The translations under genes and the position numbers were made by a program. From contig CAYXVG010000040.1 of NCBI GenBank assembly GCA_964468205.1, positions 1 through 64,000 on the forward strand: DNA of 64,000 bases. The letters are read 5' to 3'. Position 1 is the stretch's first letter. The number at the start of each line of letters is the position of its first letter. Of this stretch, positions 35,431 through 43,660 are shown piece by piece. Under the pieces are notes generated by a model. That model had not been told where the DNA came from and made no database searches. It worked only from the letters and a program-made list of their open reading frames with translations. The stretch is from CAWELS01 sp964468205 (GTDB taxonomy: Bacteria; Acidobacteriota; Terriglobia; Bryobacterales; Bryobacteraceae).

Positions 35431-36243
35431 ATGCGTTTTTTTGTAGCAATGCTTTTCTGTCTCCTGGTCCTCGGCTGTAGCGAAGAAACCGGGCCAAAGG
35501 ACGACTGGCAGCCGTCGGACGTTCACGCCGCCATTAAGAAGGTGAACCCGGACTACGACGATGGCGCCGTGTTCCAGATCGAACGTGGCCAGGTGGTGGC
35601 CGCCCAACTTTCCGGCGCCAACATCACGGACATCTCGCCGCTCAGCCGGATGAGTCTCCGGGGCCTCGATATGCAGGGCCTCAAGGTAACCGACCTTTCG
35701 CCGCTCGCCGGCCAGCCGCTGCAGGAACTCTACATCGAGGACACTCCGGTAGAGGACATATCTCCGCTGCGTGGCATCAAGCTGACCAAGCTCTACTTGA
35801 GCAACACACAAGTGTCCGATTTGAGCCCGCTCCGCGACGCCGCCCTCGTCGAGTTGAACATCCTCGGGGCTCCAGTGAAAGACTTGAGTCCGCTCGCTTC
35901 GCAGCCGCTTCAAATGCTGTGGCTCAATGAGACGCCGGTTTCCGACATCGAACCGATCAAGAACTGCCCGCTCGTGAGCCTGACCTTGCACCGGACGCAG
36001 GTGGCCGACCTCAGCCCGCTGCGGATCAGCCGCACCCTGCAGCGGCTGCACATCGCGGAGACTCCGGTCACCGACCTCACGCCGCTCGCAAACCTCAATC
36101 TCACCCGGCTGATCTTCACGCCGGAGAACATCAAGAACGGATTGGATGCCGTGCGCAAGATGGCGAGCTTGCAGGAGATTGGAACAACCTTCGAGAATCG
36201 CATGCCGCCGGCCGCTTTCTGGGCGCAGTACGGGACGGAATAA
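35431..36243 (+). CDS. Leucine-rich-repeat lipoprotein
   Basis: A 270-residue lipoprotein with lipobox VLGC near residue 16. From about residue 60 it consists of short internalin-like repeats of about 22 residues, each with a (V/I)XDLSPL core: VTDLSPLAG, VEDISPLRG, VSDLSPLRD, VKDLSPLAS, VADLSPLRI, VTDLTPLAN. The start is ATG 35431, because an upstream in-frame start would place 43 residues before the signal peptide. Such repeats usually bind proteins; the partner is unknown. It ends tail to tail with the phosphodiesterase gene. Confidence 0.82.
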   Translation: MRFFVAMLFCLLVLGCSEETGPKDDWQPSDVHAAIKKVNPDYDDGAVFQIERGQVVAAQLSGANITDISPLSRMSLRGLDMQGLKVTDLSPLAGQPLQELYIEDTPVEDISPLRGIKLTKLYLSNTQVSDLSPLRDAALVELNILGAPVKDLSPLASQPLQMLWLNETPVSDIEPIKNCPLVSLTLHRTQVADLSPLRISRTLQRLHIAETPVTDLTPLANLNLTRLIFTPENIKNGLDAVRKMASLQEIGTTFENRMPPAAFWAQYGTE

Positions 36244-36338
36244 ACACTCCCGGCGGCGCGCTGCGGCGGGGGCGCGGGTTGGATCGTTTCAGTGCCGGCC
36301 CGCCGGAAAACCGACCGGCACGCCCATCCCGTTACCGC

Positions 36339-37172
36339 TCATTTGCGGTGGCTCAAAAATTCGATCAACCCAGCCGGGTCGTCGGTGATAATTGCGTCGA
36401 CGCCGGCATCGATGAGCCGCTGCCATTCCCGAGGCTCGTTCGCGGTCCAAGGGACCACCTCGAGCCCGGCTTCATGGGCGCGCTTCACTTTTTCGGCCGT
36501 AACCAGCTTGAGGTTGGGCGAAATGATCGACGCGCCGGCTTCGCGGGCAATTTCGACGAAATCACGTCCACCCGCTCCATAGAGGGCGGACCGGCGGATC
36601 TCCGGGGCGATCTTCGCCGCGGCGTCGAGCGTGCGGAAGTCGAAGCTCTGCAAGATCACCCGCTCCTTCAGGCCGCGTGCCCGCACTGCTTCCACTACCA
36701 ACCGGGCAAAGTGTTCCGGGTCTGGCGCCAGATCCGCTTCTTCGGGCATTTTCGTCTCGATATTGAATGCGAAACTACCACGGCTCGCCAGTGCCAGCAC
36801 CTCGTCCAAGGTTGGCACACGGGCGCCGGGGACCGGTTTCTGCCGCCGGAACCCCGGTGCCTGCAGGGAACCGCAATCCCAGCGCCGCAGTTCGTCGAGC
36901 GTCATCTTGGGAATGGCCCGCTCCGCTCCATCGGGGCCCCGGCAGAGGTCTGGGCGCAGCACCGGGTCATGGGAAACCACGGGCACACCGTCTTTCGTCA
37001 ATTGGAGGTCGAGTTCCAAAACGTCCGCACCCGCCGAAATCGCGTACTCGAACCCCGCTATCGTGTTTTCGGGAAGCGCCGCCCGAGCGCCCCGATGTCC
37101 ATGTACCAGCACTTGTCTTTCCGCCGTCATCGTTACCGCCGCCAGAATCAGAAAACAGACCAGTCGCCGCAT
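36339..37172 (-). CDS. Glycerophosphodiester phosphodiesterase, secreted
   Basis: A 277-residue GlpQ/UgpQ-type enzyme with a short signal peptide (about residues 1-17). The family motifs are present: HGHRGARAALPENT, the metal-site ELDLQLTKDG and VVSHDP, NIETK and ITDDP. It hydrolyses glycerophosphodiesters to glycerol 3-phosphate and an alcohol, probably in the periplasm. It diverges from the Tat-exported oxidoreductase gene. Confidence 0.9.
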   Translation of the reverse strand: MRRLVCFLILAAVTMTAERQVLVHGHRGARAALPENTIAGFEYAISAGADVLELDLQLTKDGVPVVSHDPVLRPDLCRGPDGAERAIPKMTLDELRRWDCGSLQAPGFRRQKPVPGARVPTLDEVLALASRGSFAFNIETKMPEEADLAPDPEHFARLVVEAVRARGLKERVILQSFDFRTLDAAAKIAPEIRRSALYGAGGRDFVEIAREAGASIISPNLKLVTAEKVKRAHEAGLEVVPWTANEPREWQRLIDAGVDAIITDDPAGLIEFLSHRK

Positions 37173-37209
37173 ACCTCTCCTATCGCTATTTCACCGGCTT
37201 CCCAAACGA

Positions 37210-37215
37210 TATAGT
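37210..37215 (+). promoter_or_regulatory. -10 box (TATAGT) for the Gfo/Idh/MocA gene
   Basis: TATAGT lies in the divergent spacer, 33 bases before the chosen ATG, and the transcript would carry the AGGAG ribosome-binding site. The -35 region is weak. Confidence 0.35.
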
Positions 37216-37248
37216 ATGAATGTTTCGATTGAACAAAGGAGCAGAAGC

Positions 37249-38595
37249 ATGTCCCACCTTTCCCGGAGACAATTCACTCGCGCCGCCGGCCTCGCCCTTA
37301 CCGCCGCCAGCTACTCCCGCATTTCCGGCGCCAATGACCGCGTACGGCTGGGCTACATCGGCCTTGGCAACCGCGGCGATCAAGTGCAGGACGCTTTCCT
37401 CGAACATGGGGACCAGGAGGGCGCCGCTCTGTGCGACCTCCGCGCCGACTATATGGACTTCGCCGAAGCTAAGGAGGTGAAGCGCGGCAACAAGCCCAAG
37501 CGCTACAAAGATTATCGCAAGCTCCTGGAGCAGAAAGACCTCGACGCGGTCGTAATCTGCACGCCGGACCACTGGCATGCCATCCAGTTCATCGAGGCCT
37601 GCCGTGCTGGCTTCGACGTCTATGTCGAGAAGCCGCTGTCGCTTACGGTGGAGGAGGGCCGCCGGATGGTGGAGGTCGCCCGCGAGACAAATCGCGTGGC
37701 GCAGGTAGGCATTCACCGGCGTTCGTCTCCGTTTTTGATCGAAGCGGCCAAACTCGTGCAGTCGGACTATCTGGGGCACGTTGTCATGTCCCGCGGCTAC
37801 CACTACCGCAACGAATGGCCGCATGGAATCGGAGACCCGCCGAACACCAACCCACCAAACGAATGGGAGTGGGAACAGTGGCTTGGGCCGGCTCCCTCGC
37901 AGCCGTATAACCGCAACAAGACCTACTACAATTTCCGCTGGTTCAACGATTTTTCGGGCGGCCAGCTTTCGAACTTCGGCGTGCATTACGTAGATATGCT
38001 GCGCTGGTCAATGGGGCTTCGCTATCCGGAATCCGTAATGGCAATGGGAGGCAAGTACGCCGTGGAGGACAACCGCGAGATTCCCGATGTGATGGAGGCC
38101 TTCTGGGAGTTCGAGGGCGGGCATATGATCAACTTCTCCCAGTGCGACGTCAACCAGGCCCCGAGCAACGCCCAGGGCTCGGAGCTGATGATGCGGGGAA
38201 CTAAAGGTACCATGTATATTCACGGCGCGCGCTGGGAAGTGGCGCCGGAGCCGATTAATGACCGCCCGCGCTATCCCCGGTCTCCACTCGACCGCGCCGG
38301 CGAACGCGCCAACCGCGGCGAACGGGCGCCCATGATCGAACCCAAGACAATGGAGGGAAGCCAGGACACGGCCTTCCACGCCCGCAACTTTCTCGACTGC
38401 CTGAAGAGCCGCCAGCGGCCCAATTGCGACATCGAGGACGGGCACATCTCCACCGCCTGCACGCTCATCGCGAAGATCGCTCTCAATCTGAAAGCGCGTC
38501 TTCATTGGGATGGCGCCAGCGAGCGCTTCACGAATAGCGACGAGGCGAACAAGTATCTCCAATACGAATACCGCGAGGGCTACACTCTTGGATAG
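37249..38595 (+). CDS. Gfo/Idh/MocA-family oxidoreductase, Tat-exported
   Basis: A 448-residue NAD(P)-dependent sugar or inositol oxidoreductase. The N-terminus (LSRRQFTRAAG) is a twin-arginine signal. The nucleotide-binding motif GYIGLGNRG follows at about residue 37, then TPDHWH and the catalytic EKPLSL motif. Secreted members of this family are common in Acidobacteria and Planctomycetes. The ATG at 37249 has AGGAG upstream, whereas an earlier ATG at 37216 would sit on the -10 box. The sugar isomerase follows after 4 bases, so a two-step pathway is likely. Confidence 0.88.
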   Translation: MSHLSRRQFTRAAGLALTAASYSRISGANDRVRLGYIGLGNRGDQVQDAFLEHGDQEGAALCDLRADYMDFAEAKEVKRGNKPKRYKDYRKLLEQKDLDAVVICTPDHWHAIQFIEACRAGFDVYVEKPLSLTVEEGRRMVEVARETNRVAQVGIHRRSSPFLIEAAKLVQSDYLGHVVMSRGYHYRNEWPHGIGDPPNTNPPNEWEWEQWLGPAPSQPYNRNKTYYNFRWFNDFSGGQLSNFGVHYVDMLRWSMGLRYPESVMAMGGKYAVEDNREIPDVMEAFWEFEGGHMINFSQCDVNQAPSNAQGSELMMRGTKGTMYIHGARWEVAPEPINDRPRYPRSPLDRAGERANRGERAPMIEPKTMEGSQDTAFHARNFLDCLKSRQRPNCDIEDGHISTACTLIAKIALNLKARLHWDGASERFTNSDEANKYLQYEYREGYTLG

Positions 38596-38599
38596 CGCC

Positions 38600-39475
38600 A
38601 TGACCAGACGAAAGCTGCTCTTTGCCACCGCCGGCCCATTCGTGGCTCGTGCCCGCTCCGCGGCCTCCAAGCCGCCGCTCTGTATTTTTTCGAAGCATCT
38701 GCAGCAGTTCGGCTACGATGACCTCGGGAAGGTGAGCAAGGAGTTCGGCTTTGACGGTGTAGACCTGACCGTCCGCCCAAAGGGGCACGTGGAACCGGAA
38801 AACGTGGAACGCGACCTGCCCATCGCCGTGAAGGCAATCCGCGACGTTGGCCTGTCAGTACCCATGGTTACCACAGGGCTCGTAAGCCATGAGGATCCGG
38901 CCGCCGAGCCTACCCTGCGTGTTGCCGGCGGCTTGCAGGTTCCGTTCTTCAAAATCGGATACTCGCGCTATCGCGACGCACCGGTGCTGGACAAACTAGC
39001 CGAAGTGAAGCGGGGAACGGCCGGCCTCGTGGAACTCGGCATGAAGCACAACATTGTCGCCGGCTTCCACAATCATTCCGGCGACTACGTGGGCGTGGCC
39101 GTATGGGACACCCGCGAGATGATTCGCGACATGGACCCCGAGTGGATCGGCTATTACTACGACCCCTGCCACGCTACCGCCGAAGGCGGCCGCGCCGGTT
39201 GGCATATCGCGCTTGATATTGCCTTGCCGCGCCTGAAGATGGTCGCCCTTAAGGACTTCTACTGGCGCAAAGATGACAAAGGAAGATGGCAGATGACCAT
39301 GTGCCCGCTCGGCGAGGGGATGGTCGAGTGGGACCGTTTCTTCGCCACCATCTCGAAAGCGAATTTCACCGGCCCCATCTCGCTCCACGTCGAATACCAC
39401 ACCGCCGACGAAATGAAAGCGATCGCCGCGGACCTCGCCTTCATGCGGAAAATGGTGGCGAAGCACTACGGTTAG
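38600..39475 (+). CDS. Sugar phosphate isomerase/epimerase-like TIM-barrel protein
   Basis: A 291-residue protein of the xylose-isomerase-like/AP endonuclease 2 superfamily. The N-terminus (MTRRKLL followed by a short hydrophobic stretch) looks like a weak export signal. Metal ligands are visible in GFHNHSGDY, YYYDPCHA and HVEYH. It begins 4 bases after the oxidoreductase stop and probably acts on the same exported sugar or its derivative. The substrate is unknown. Confidence 0.82.
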   Translation: MTRRKLLFATAGPFVARARSAASKPPLCIFSKHLQQFGYDDLGKVSKEFGFDGVDLTVRPKGHVEPENVERDLPIAVKAIRDVGLSVPMVTTGLVSHEDPAAEPTLRVAGGLQVPFFKIGYSRYRDAPVLDKLAEVKRGTAGLVELGMKHNIVAGFHNHSGDYVGVAVWDTREMIRDMDPEWIGYYYDPCHATAEGGRAGWHIALDIALPRLKMVALKDFYWRKDDKGRWQMTMCPLGEGMVEWDRFFATISKANFTGPISLHVEYHTADEMKAIAADLAFMRKMVAKHYG

Positions 39476-39498
39476 CGTGAGCTTTAAGGTGACGGGCA

Positions 39499-39587
39499 GG
39501 CTTCGTTCGAAGCCGCGCATGCCACGCAAACGCCTGAAGCTGGCAATATTCAGCCACGAAAGCTGCGCCGCGGACAAGATATCCGCG
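39499..39587. repeat. Two intergenic palindromes, REP-like
   Basis: The 200-base spacer between the isomerase and deaminase genes holds GGCTTCG-TT-CGAAGCC at 39499-39514 and CGCGGA-caagata-TCCGCG at 39569-39587. Neither is followed by a T-tract. The second resembles palindromes that recur between genes in related genomes, but that is recollection. Confidence 0.45.
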
Positions 39588-39676
39588 GGTCTTGAAAGTG
39601 ATCCCGGGACTGCCGGTCTCTCCTCCGCGCAATAGCTGTCGCGACTTCCAGCCAGATCCCGCATACTGAAGACGCG

Positions 39677-40240
39677 ATGGCTTGGAAGTCCTTCTGTCTT
39701 GTTCTGCCGGACTGGGTGTCTGGTTTTCCAATCGCGCCCGCCTACCCTTCGGACGAGGATAAAGTCCGGGTGGCGATCGAGCTCGCGCGGCGCAATGTCG
39801 CCGAAGGAACGGGAGGGCCGTTCGGCGCGGCCGTCTTCGAAGACGAGACGGGCCGGCTCGTCTCGCCCGGGGTGAACATGGTCGTTCCAGCGCGGGCATC
39901 GGTGGCGCATGCGGAGATCGTGGCCATCACGCTTGCCCAGCAAGCGTTACTGACGCACGATCTGAGCCCACATAACTGTGTCCTGGCCACATCCGTCGAG
40001 CCCTGCGCCATGTGCCTCGCTGCGATTCCTTGGTCCGGCTTGCGGCGGGTTCTTTGCGGAGCGTTTGATGAAGACGCCCGGGCCATTGGATTTGACGAAG
40101 GCGCCAAGCCGGGAGATTGGGCGGCGGTTCTCGCCGCTCACGGGATCGAGGCCGGCTCCGGGATCCTTCGCGTGGACGCGCGGGTCGTCCTCGAGAGCTA
40201 CCTTCAGGCCGGCGGGTCGATATATAATCCGTCGAAGTGA
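39677..40240 (+). CDS. Cytidine/deoxycytidylate deaminase-fold nucleobase deaminase (guanine deaminase-like)
   Basis: A 187-residue zinc hydrolase. The catalytic motif is His78-Ala-Glu80 and the zinc cysteines are Cys110 and Cys113 in EPCAMC. The surrounding sequence (GPFGAAVF) resembles bacterial guanine deaminases and tRNA adenosine deaminases. The free N-terminus and C-terminal extension favour a small-molecule nucleobase deaminase. Its stop overlaps the sialidase start by 4 bases. Confidence 0.8.
   Translation: MAWKSFCLVLPDWVSGFPIAPAYPSDEDKVRVAIELARRNVAEGTGGPFGAAVFEDETGRLVSPGVNMVVPARASVAHAEIVAITLAQQALLTHDLSPHNCVLATSVEPCAMCLAAIPWSGLRRVLCGAFDEDARAIGFDEGAKPGDWAAVLAAHGIEAGSGILRVDARVVLESYLQAGGSIYNPSK
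40223..40228 (+). promoter_or_regulatory. TATAAT box inside the deaminase end, before the sialidase GTG
   Basis: A perfect TATAAT ends 8 bases before the sialidase start codon, so a transcript from here would be essentially leaderless. It may be chance, since it lies within codons of the deaminase. Confidence 0.3.
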
Positions 40241-41484
40241 AATCGAAAGCCTGGATCTGCTCCGCGCTCTTTTTGGCGCTTGCCGGCTGCGCGGGCGACA
40301 ATCCCGAAAACGGTGATGCGAAAGCCTCCGGCCTGCTTGAGAAGACCAGCATTTGGGAGGCCGGCACACTCGGCTACCGGCACTTCCGCATTCCCGCCAT
40401 TGTCTCCACGGTGAAGGGAACTCTGTTGGCCTTTTGTGAGGCTCGCAAGAACGCTGGAGGCGACTGGGGAACGATCGACATCATGATGCGCCGCTCCACC
40501 GACGGCGGCCGCAACTGGGACGAGCCGCGTGTCGCCGCCAAGGTGCAAGGTGAGATCACCCAGAACGAACTGGCGCTGGCTCAGGACCTGGCCCGGCCGG
40601 GTGAGGTGACGTATAACAATCCGGCGCCAATCGTGGACCGGGAGACCGGCAGCGTTCATCTACTGTTTTGCGTCGAGTATGCTCGGGCCTACTATATGCG
40701 CTCGGAGGACGACGGTTATACCTTCTCGAAACCCGCCGATATTACGTCCGCGTTCGAGGAGTTTCACGAAGACTACGCGTGGAAGGTCATTGCCACGGGT
40801 CCGGGACATGGCATCCAACTCGAAAACGGACGCCTGGTAGTCCCCGTCTGGATGTCCACCGGCACTGGCGGCCACGCTCACCGTCCTTCGGTGAACAGTG
40901 TCGTTTACTCGGACGACCACGGCGCCACATGGCACGCCGGAGAGATCGTGGGCGGCGAAGAGCATCCCAAGAACCCAAGCGAGACTCTCGCCGTTCAGCT
41001 CGCCGACGGCAGGGTAATGCTCAACATGCGCAATGAGAGTCCGAACCATCGCCGGGCCGTCTCCTATTCCGAAGATGGCGCCACGGGCTGGACCGAGCCG
41101 GTGTTCGACGAAGAGCTTGTCGAACCCATTTGCATGGCGAGCCTCATCGGGCTGACGAAAACGCCTGGGAGTGATAGAAATCGAATCCTATACATCCACC
41201 CGGATTCAACGGAAGCGCGCAACCCAGAGAGGCCGGAAGGCCCTTACGTACGGCAGAACGTTTCGGTGAAGCTGAGCTACGACGAGGGGCAGACGTGGCC
41301 CGTGAACAAGGTACTGGAACCAGGAATCAGCGGGTATTCGGACGTTACCGTGGGTCCTGACGGGACGATTTATGCCTTCTACGAAGACGGCAGCGCGGGC
41401 GACAACGACGGCTACTTTATCAAACAGCTCACGTTAGCCCGATTCGACCTGGGCTGGCTCACGGACGGCGCTGACTCGTTTTAG
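40237..41484 (+). CDS. Sialidase (exo-alpha-neuraminidase) lipoprotein
   Basis: A 415-residue GH33-type sialidase. It starts at GTG with a signal peptide and lipobox LAGC (Cys18). The FRIP motif is at residues 50-53, giving the first catalytic arginine. Asp boxes are visible as STDGGRNW, SDDHGATW and SYDEGQTW. The C-terminal SGYSDVTVGPDGTIYAFYE block contains the expected catalytic tyrosine and glutamate region. It should release terminal sialic acids outside the cell. No sialic acid transporter is adjacent. Confidence 0.88.
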   Translation: MKSKAWICSALFLALAGCAGDNPENGDAKASGLLEKTSIWEAGTLGYRHFRIPAIVSTVKGTLLAFCEARKNAGGDWGTIDIMMRRSTDGGRNWDEPRVAAKVQGEITQNELALAQDLARPGEVTYNNPAPIVDRETGSVHLLFCVEYARAYYMRSEDDGYTFSKPADITSAFEEFHEDYAWKVIATGPGHGIQLENGRLVVPVWMSTGTGGHAHRPSVNSVVYSDDHGATWHAGEIVGGEEHPKNPSETLAVQLADGRVMLNMRNESPNHRRAVSYSEDGATGWTEPVFDEELVEPICMASLIGLTKTPGSDRNRILYIHPDSTEARNPERPEGPYVRQNVSVKLSYDEGQTWPVNKVLEPGISGYSDVTVGPDGTIYAFYEDGSAGDNDGYFIKQLTLARFDLGWLTDGADSF

Positions 41485-41521
41485 AAGTATCGGTTCGAAA
41501 CCGGCTGGTCAATTGGGGTTC

Positions 41522-42145
41522 CTAAAAGCCCTCGAGGAAGTGTCCCATGCGCTCCTTTTTGGTGCGCAGGTAGTGCTCGGCGGTTTCGGCATGTTCGGGC
41601 TGGCACGGGACCCGCGCGACAACCACAATTCCGTGATTCTCGAGCGCCCGGATCTTGTCCGGATTGTTCGAGAGCAAGCGGACACTGGCGACGCCGAAGT
41701 AACGGAGAATCTGAGCCGGCAGTTCGTAGTCGCGCAGATCAGCTTCAAATCCGAGTTGCTCGTTGGCCTCGATGGTATCGGCCCCTCCGTCCTGCAACTC
41801 ATATGCCCTTAGCTTATTAAGCAGTCCGATGCCGCGACCCTCCTTGCGCTCGTAGATAAGCAGCCCTCGGCCTTCCTCGGCAATCATCGCCAGCGACAGT
41901 TCGAGTTGTGCCCGGCAATCACACCGCAGACTGTGGAATACGTCACCCGTCAGACATTGGGAATGAATCCGTACCAGCGGGGCGGGGCCGGTAAGCTTGC
42001 CCAAGCGGAGAGTGACAGCTTCGTCCAGGCCGGCGCCATTTGGCCGCTCGAAGCCATAGATGCGAAAGCGGCCGTAACGGCTGGGGAAATCCGCCTCGGC
42101 CACTTTGTGCAACATGGTTGCGGGATTAGCTGCCATTGTAGTCAC
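41522..42145 (-). CDS. ribA: GTP cyclohydrolase II
   Basis: A 207-residue monofunctional enzyme for the first step of riboflavin synthesis. Zinc ligands are Cys64, Cys75 and Cys77 (CLTGDVFHSLRCDC), at the same spacing as in E. coli RibA. The YERKEGRGIGLLNK block contains the catalytic region. There is no DHBP synthase domain. It stands alone, convergent with the sialidase and divergent from the kinase gene. Confidence 0.92.
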   Translation of the reverse strand: MTTMAANPATMLHKVAEADFPSRYGRFRIYGFERPNGAGLDEAVTLRLGKLTGPAPLVRIHSQCLTGDVFHSLRCDCRAQLELSLAMIAEEGRGLLIYERKEGRGIGLLNKLRAYELQDGGADTIEANEQLGFEADLRDYELPAQILRYFGVASVRLLSNNPDKIRALENHGIVVVARVPCQPEHAETAEHYLRTKKERMGHFLEGF

Positions 42146-42186
42146 GTTCCGGAAGGTCCTCGGAAAGGGCTAACCGTCCTTTTCAT

Positions 42187-42192
42187 TATAAT
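42187..42192 (+). promoter_or_regulatory. TATAAT -10 box upstream of the LytS-type kinase
   Basis: A perfect TATAAT lies in the ribA/kinase divergent spacer. It contains the ATG at 42191 that would otherwise extend the kinase, which argues for the downstream GTG start. No clear -35. Confidence 0.35.
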
Positions 42193-42319
42193 GTCTTCAG
42201 CCGGCGCTGGTAGGCGCTTGCCCCGGCGAAGGTGTCCGGAAACGTTCCGGCTGGCAGCAAGAAGCGCCGGTGGGGCTCCGGGAATCCAGGTTTTCGCGGA
42301 CGCTTGTTGGAGAGAATGG

Positions 42320-43627
42320 GTGGAGCAAATTACTGTAACGCTGCTGGTCCGGATCGCGGTCGCGGCTTCGCTTGCCAGCATCATGGTCCGCTTTGAAGCC
42401 TTCCGTGGCATGCTAATGCGGGAGCAGCGGACCCTGAATCAGCGGATGAAGCTCGCCCTGGGCTTCTCGGGGGTGTTCGGCGCCGGGGTCGGCATTCGTG
42501 TCCTGACCAGGTCCTATTCCGCTGTCGATCTCGGCCTGGAAGGCAGCCTGCTTGCCGGGGTCGTGGGCGGCTACGTTACGGGGCTGGTCTCCGGCGTCCT
42601 GATCTCGTTGCCCGGGATGTTCGCCGGGGAGTACCTCTCGATGATGCTCTTCGCCGGCGCCGGCGTGCTCGGCGGCTTGTTACGGGACATCGCTCCGGAA
42701 AAAGAAGAGGTATGGCGATTCTCGCCACTGCTCGACCTCAGCTTGGTGCGGCTCGTCCGCCGCTGGAGCGACCGCAAGCGGACCGCCTTCCACACGTTCT
42801 TTCTCGGTTCGATAATCTTTGCCGAATTTCTCCGCTTTAGCCTTCATAGCATTTGGGAGGATGGCCTGTTCAGCCTCCACCCGCCGTTTGCGAACGCGCA
42901 CCCGGTGAGCGTGATCGGAGTCTACGTCACCACGGTTTTCTGCATTACGATCCCGCTCAAGGTTTGGAATAACGCCCGGACGGAACAGAAGCTGGAATCC
43001 CAGCAGCGGTTGCTCAGCGAGGCTCGTCTGCAAGCTTTGCGCAATCAGATCAACCCGCACTTCCTGTTCAACACCCTGAATACCGTGTCCTCTCTTATCC
43101 GTATCAACCCGGAAGAGGCCCGCGCCGTCGTGCATCGGCTCTCCAACATCCTCCGCCGCCTCCTGCGCAAGCATGAAAGCTTCACGCCGCTGAGCGAGGA
43201 ACTCGCCTTCATTGACGACTATATGTCCATTGAGATGGTGCGCTTCGGAGATAGCCTTCATTTTGTCAAGGAGGCCGGTGCGGATACCTTGGACAGGCTG
43301 GTGCCGAACATGTTGCTGCAGCCTTTGGTTGAGAACAGCCTCCGCCATGGCTTGGCGAACAAGGTAGATGGCGGAACGATCCTCATCCGGAGCTACCTGG
43401 AGAACGGCAAGCTTTTTCTGCTCGTGGAGGACGATGGAGCCGGGATCCCGGACTCGGCCATGGCGGATCTGTTCAGCCAGGGAATTGGGATCAGTAATGT
43501 CAATGAACGTTTACGAGTCATCTTCGGCGACGACTACCGGATGTGGATTGACAGCAAGCCGGGCGAGGGAACCCGGATTAAGATCGAGATCCCGGATCTG
43601 CAGCCCGATCTCGTGGACGTTTCTTAG
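42320..43627 (+). CDS. LytS/YehU-family sensor histidine kinase
   Basis: A 435-residue kinase. About five or six transmembrane helices span residues 4-210, in the pattern of the LytS 5TM sensor. The phosphorylated His247 lies in RNQINPHFLFNTLN, and the ATPase domain has PLVENSLRHG and EDDGAGIPD. I place the start at GTG 42320, preceded by GGAGAG, because the upstream codons overlap ribA antisense and a TATAAT box. The usual LytTR-type response regulator is not adjacent, so its partner is elsewhere. Confidence 0.85.
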   Translation: MEQITVTLLVRIAVAASLASIMVRFEAFRGMLMREQRTLNQRMKLALGFSGVFGAGVGIRVLTRSYSAVDLGLEGSLLAGVVGGYVTGLVSGVLISLPGMFAGEYLSMMLFAGAGVLGGLLRDIAPEKEEVWRFSPLLDLSLVRLVRRWSDRKRTAFHTFFLGSIIFAEFLRFSLHSIWEDGLFSLHPPFANAHPVSVIGVYVTTVFCITIPLKVWNNARTEQKLESQQRLLSEARLQALRNQINPHFLFNTLNTVSSLIRINPEEARAVVHRLSNILRRLLRKHESFTPLSEELAFIDDYMSIEMVRFGDSLHFVKEAGADTLDRLVPNMLLQPLVENSLRHGLANKVDGGTILIRSYLENGKLFLLVEDDGAGIPDSAMADLFSQGIGISNVNERLRVIFGDDYRMWIDSKPGEGTRIKIEIPDLQPDLVDVS

Positions 43628-43660
43628 CTGCAAGGCGGAGTGCGAATAATACCTGCGGCG

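Noticed and set aside
36631..37248. Upstream extension of the Gfo/Idh/MocA frame
   Set aside because: The extension overlaps the phosphodiesterase gene antisense. The Tat signal, ribosome-binding site and -10 box all support the start at 37249.
41488..41500. tRNA-like GGTTCGAAACC sequence
   Set aside because: It is a short palindrome between convergent genes. No acceptor, D or anticodon stems surround it.
41906..42319. Upstream extension of the LytS-type kinase
   Set aside because: It runs antisense through ribA and across a TATAAT box. A GTG with GGAGAG upstream fits the family start.
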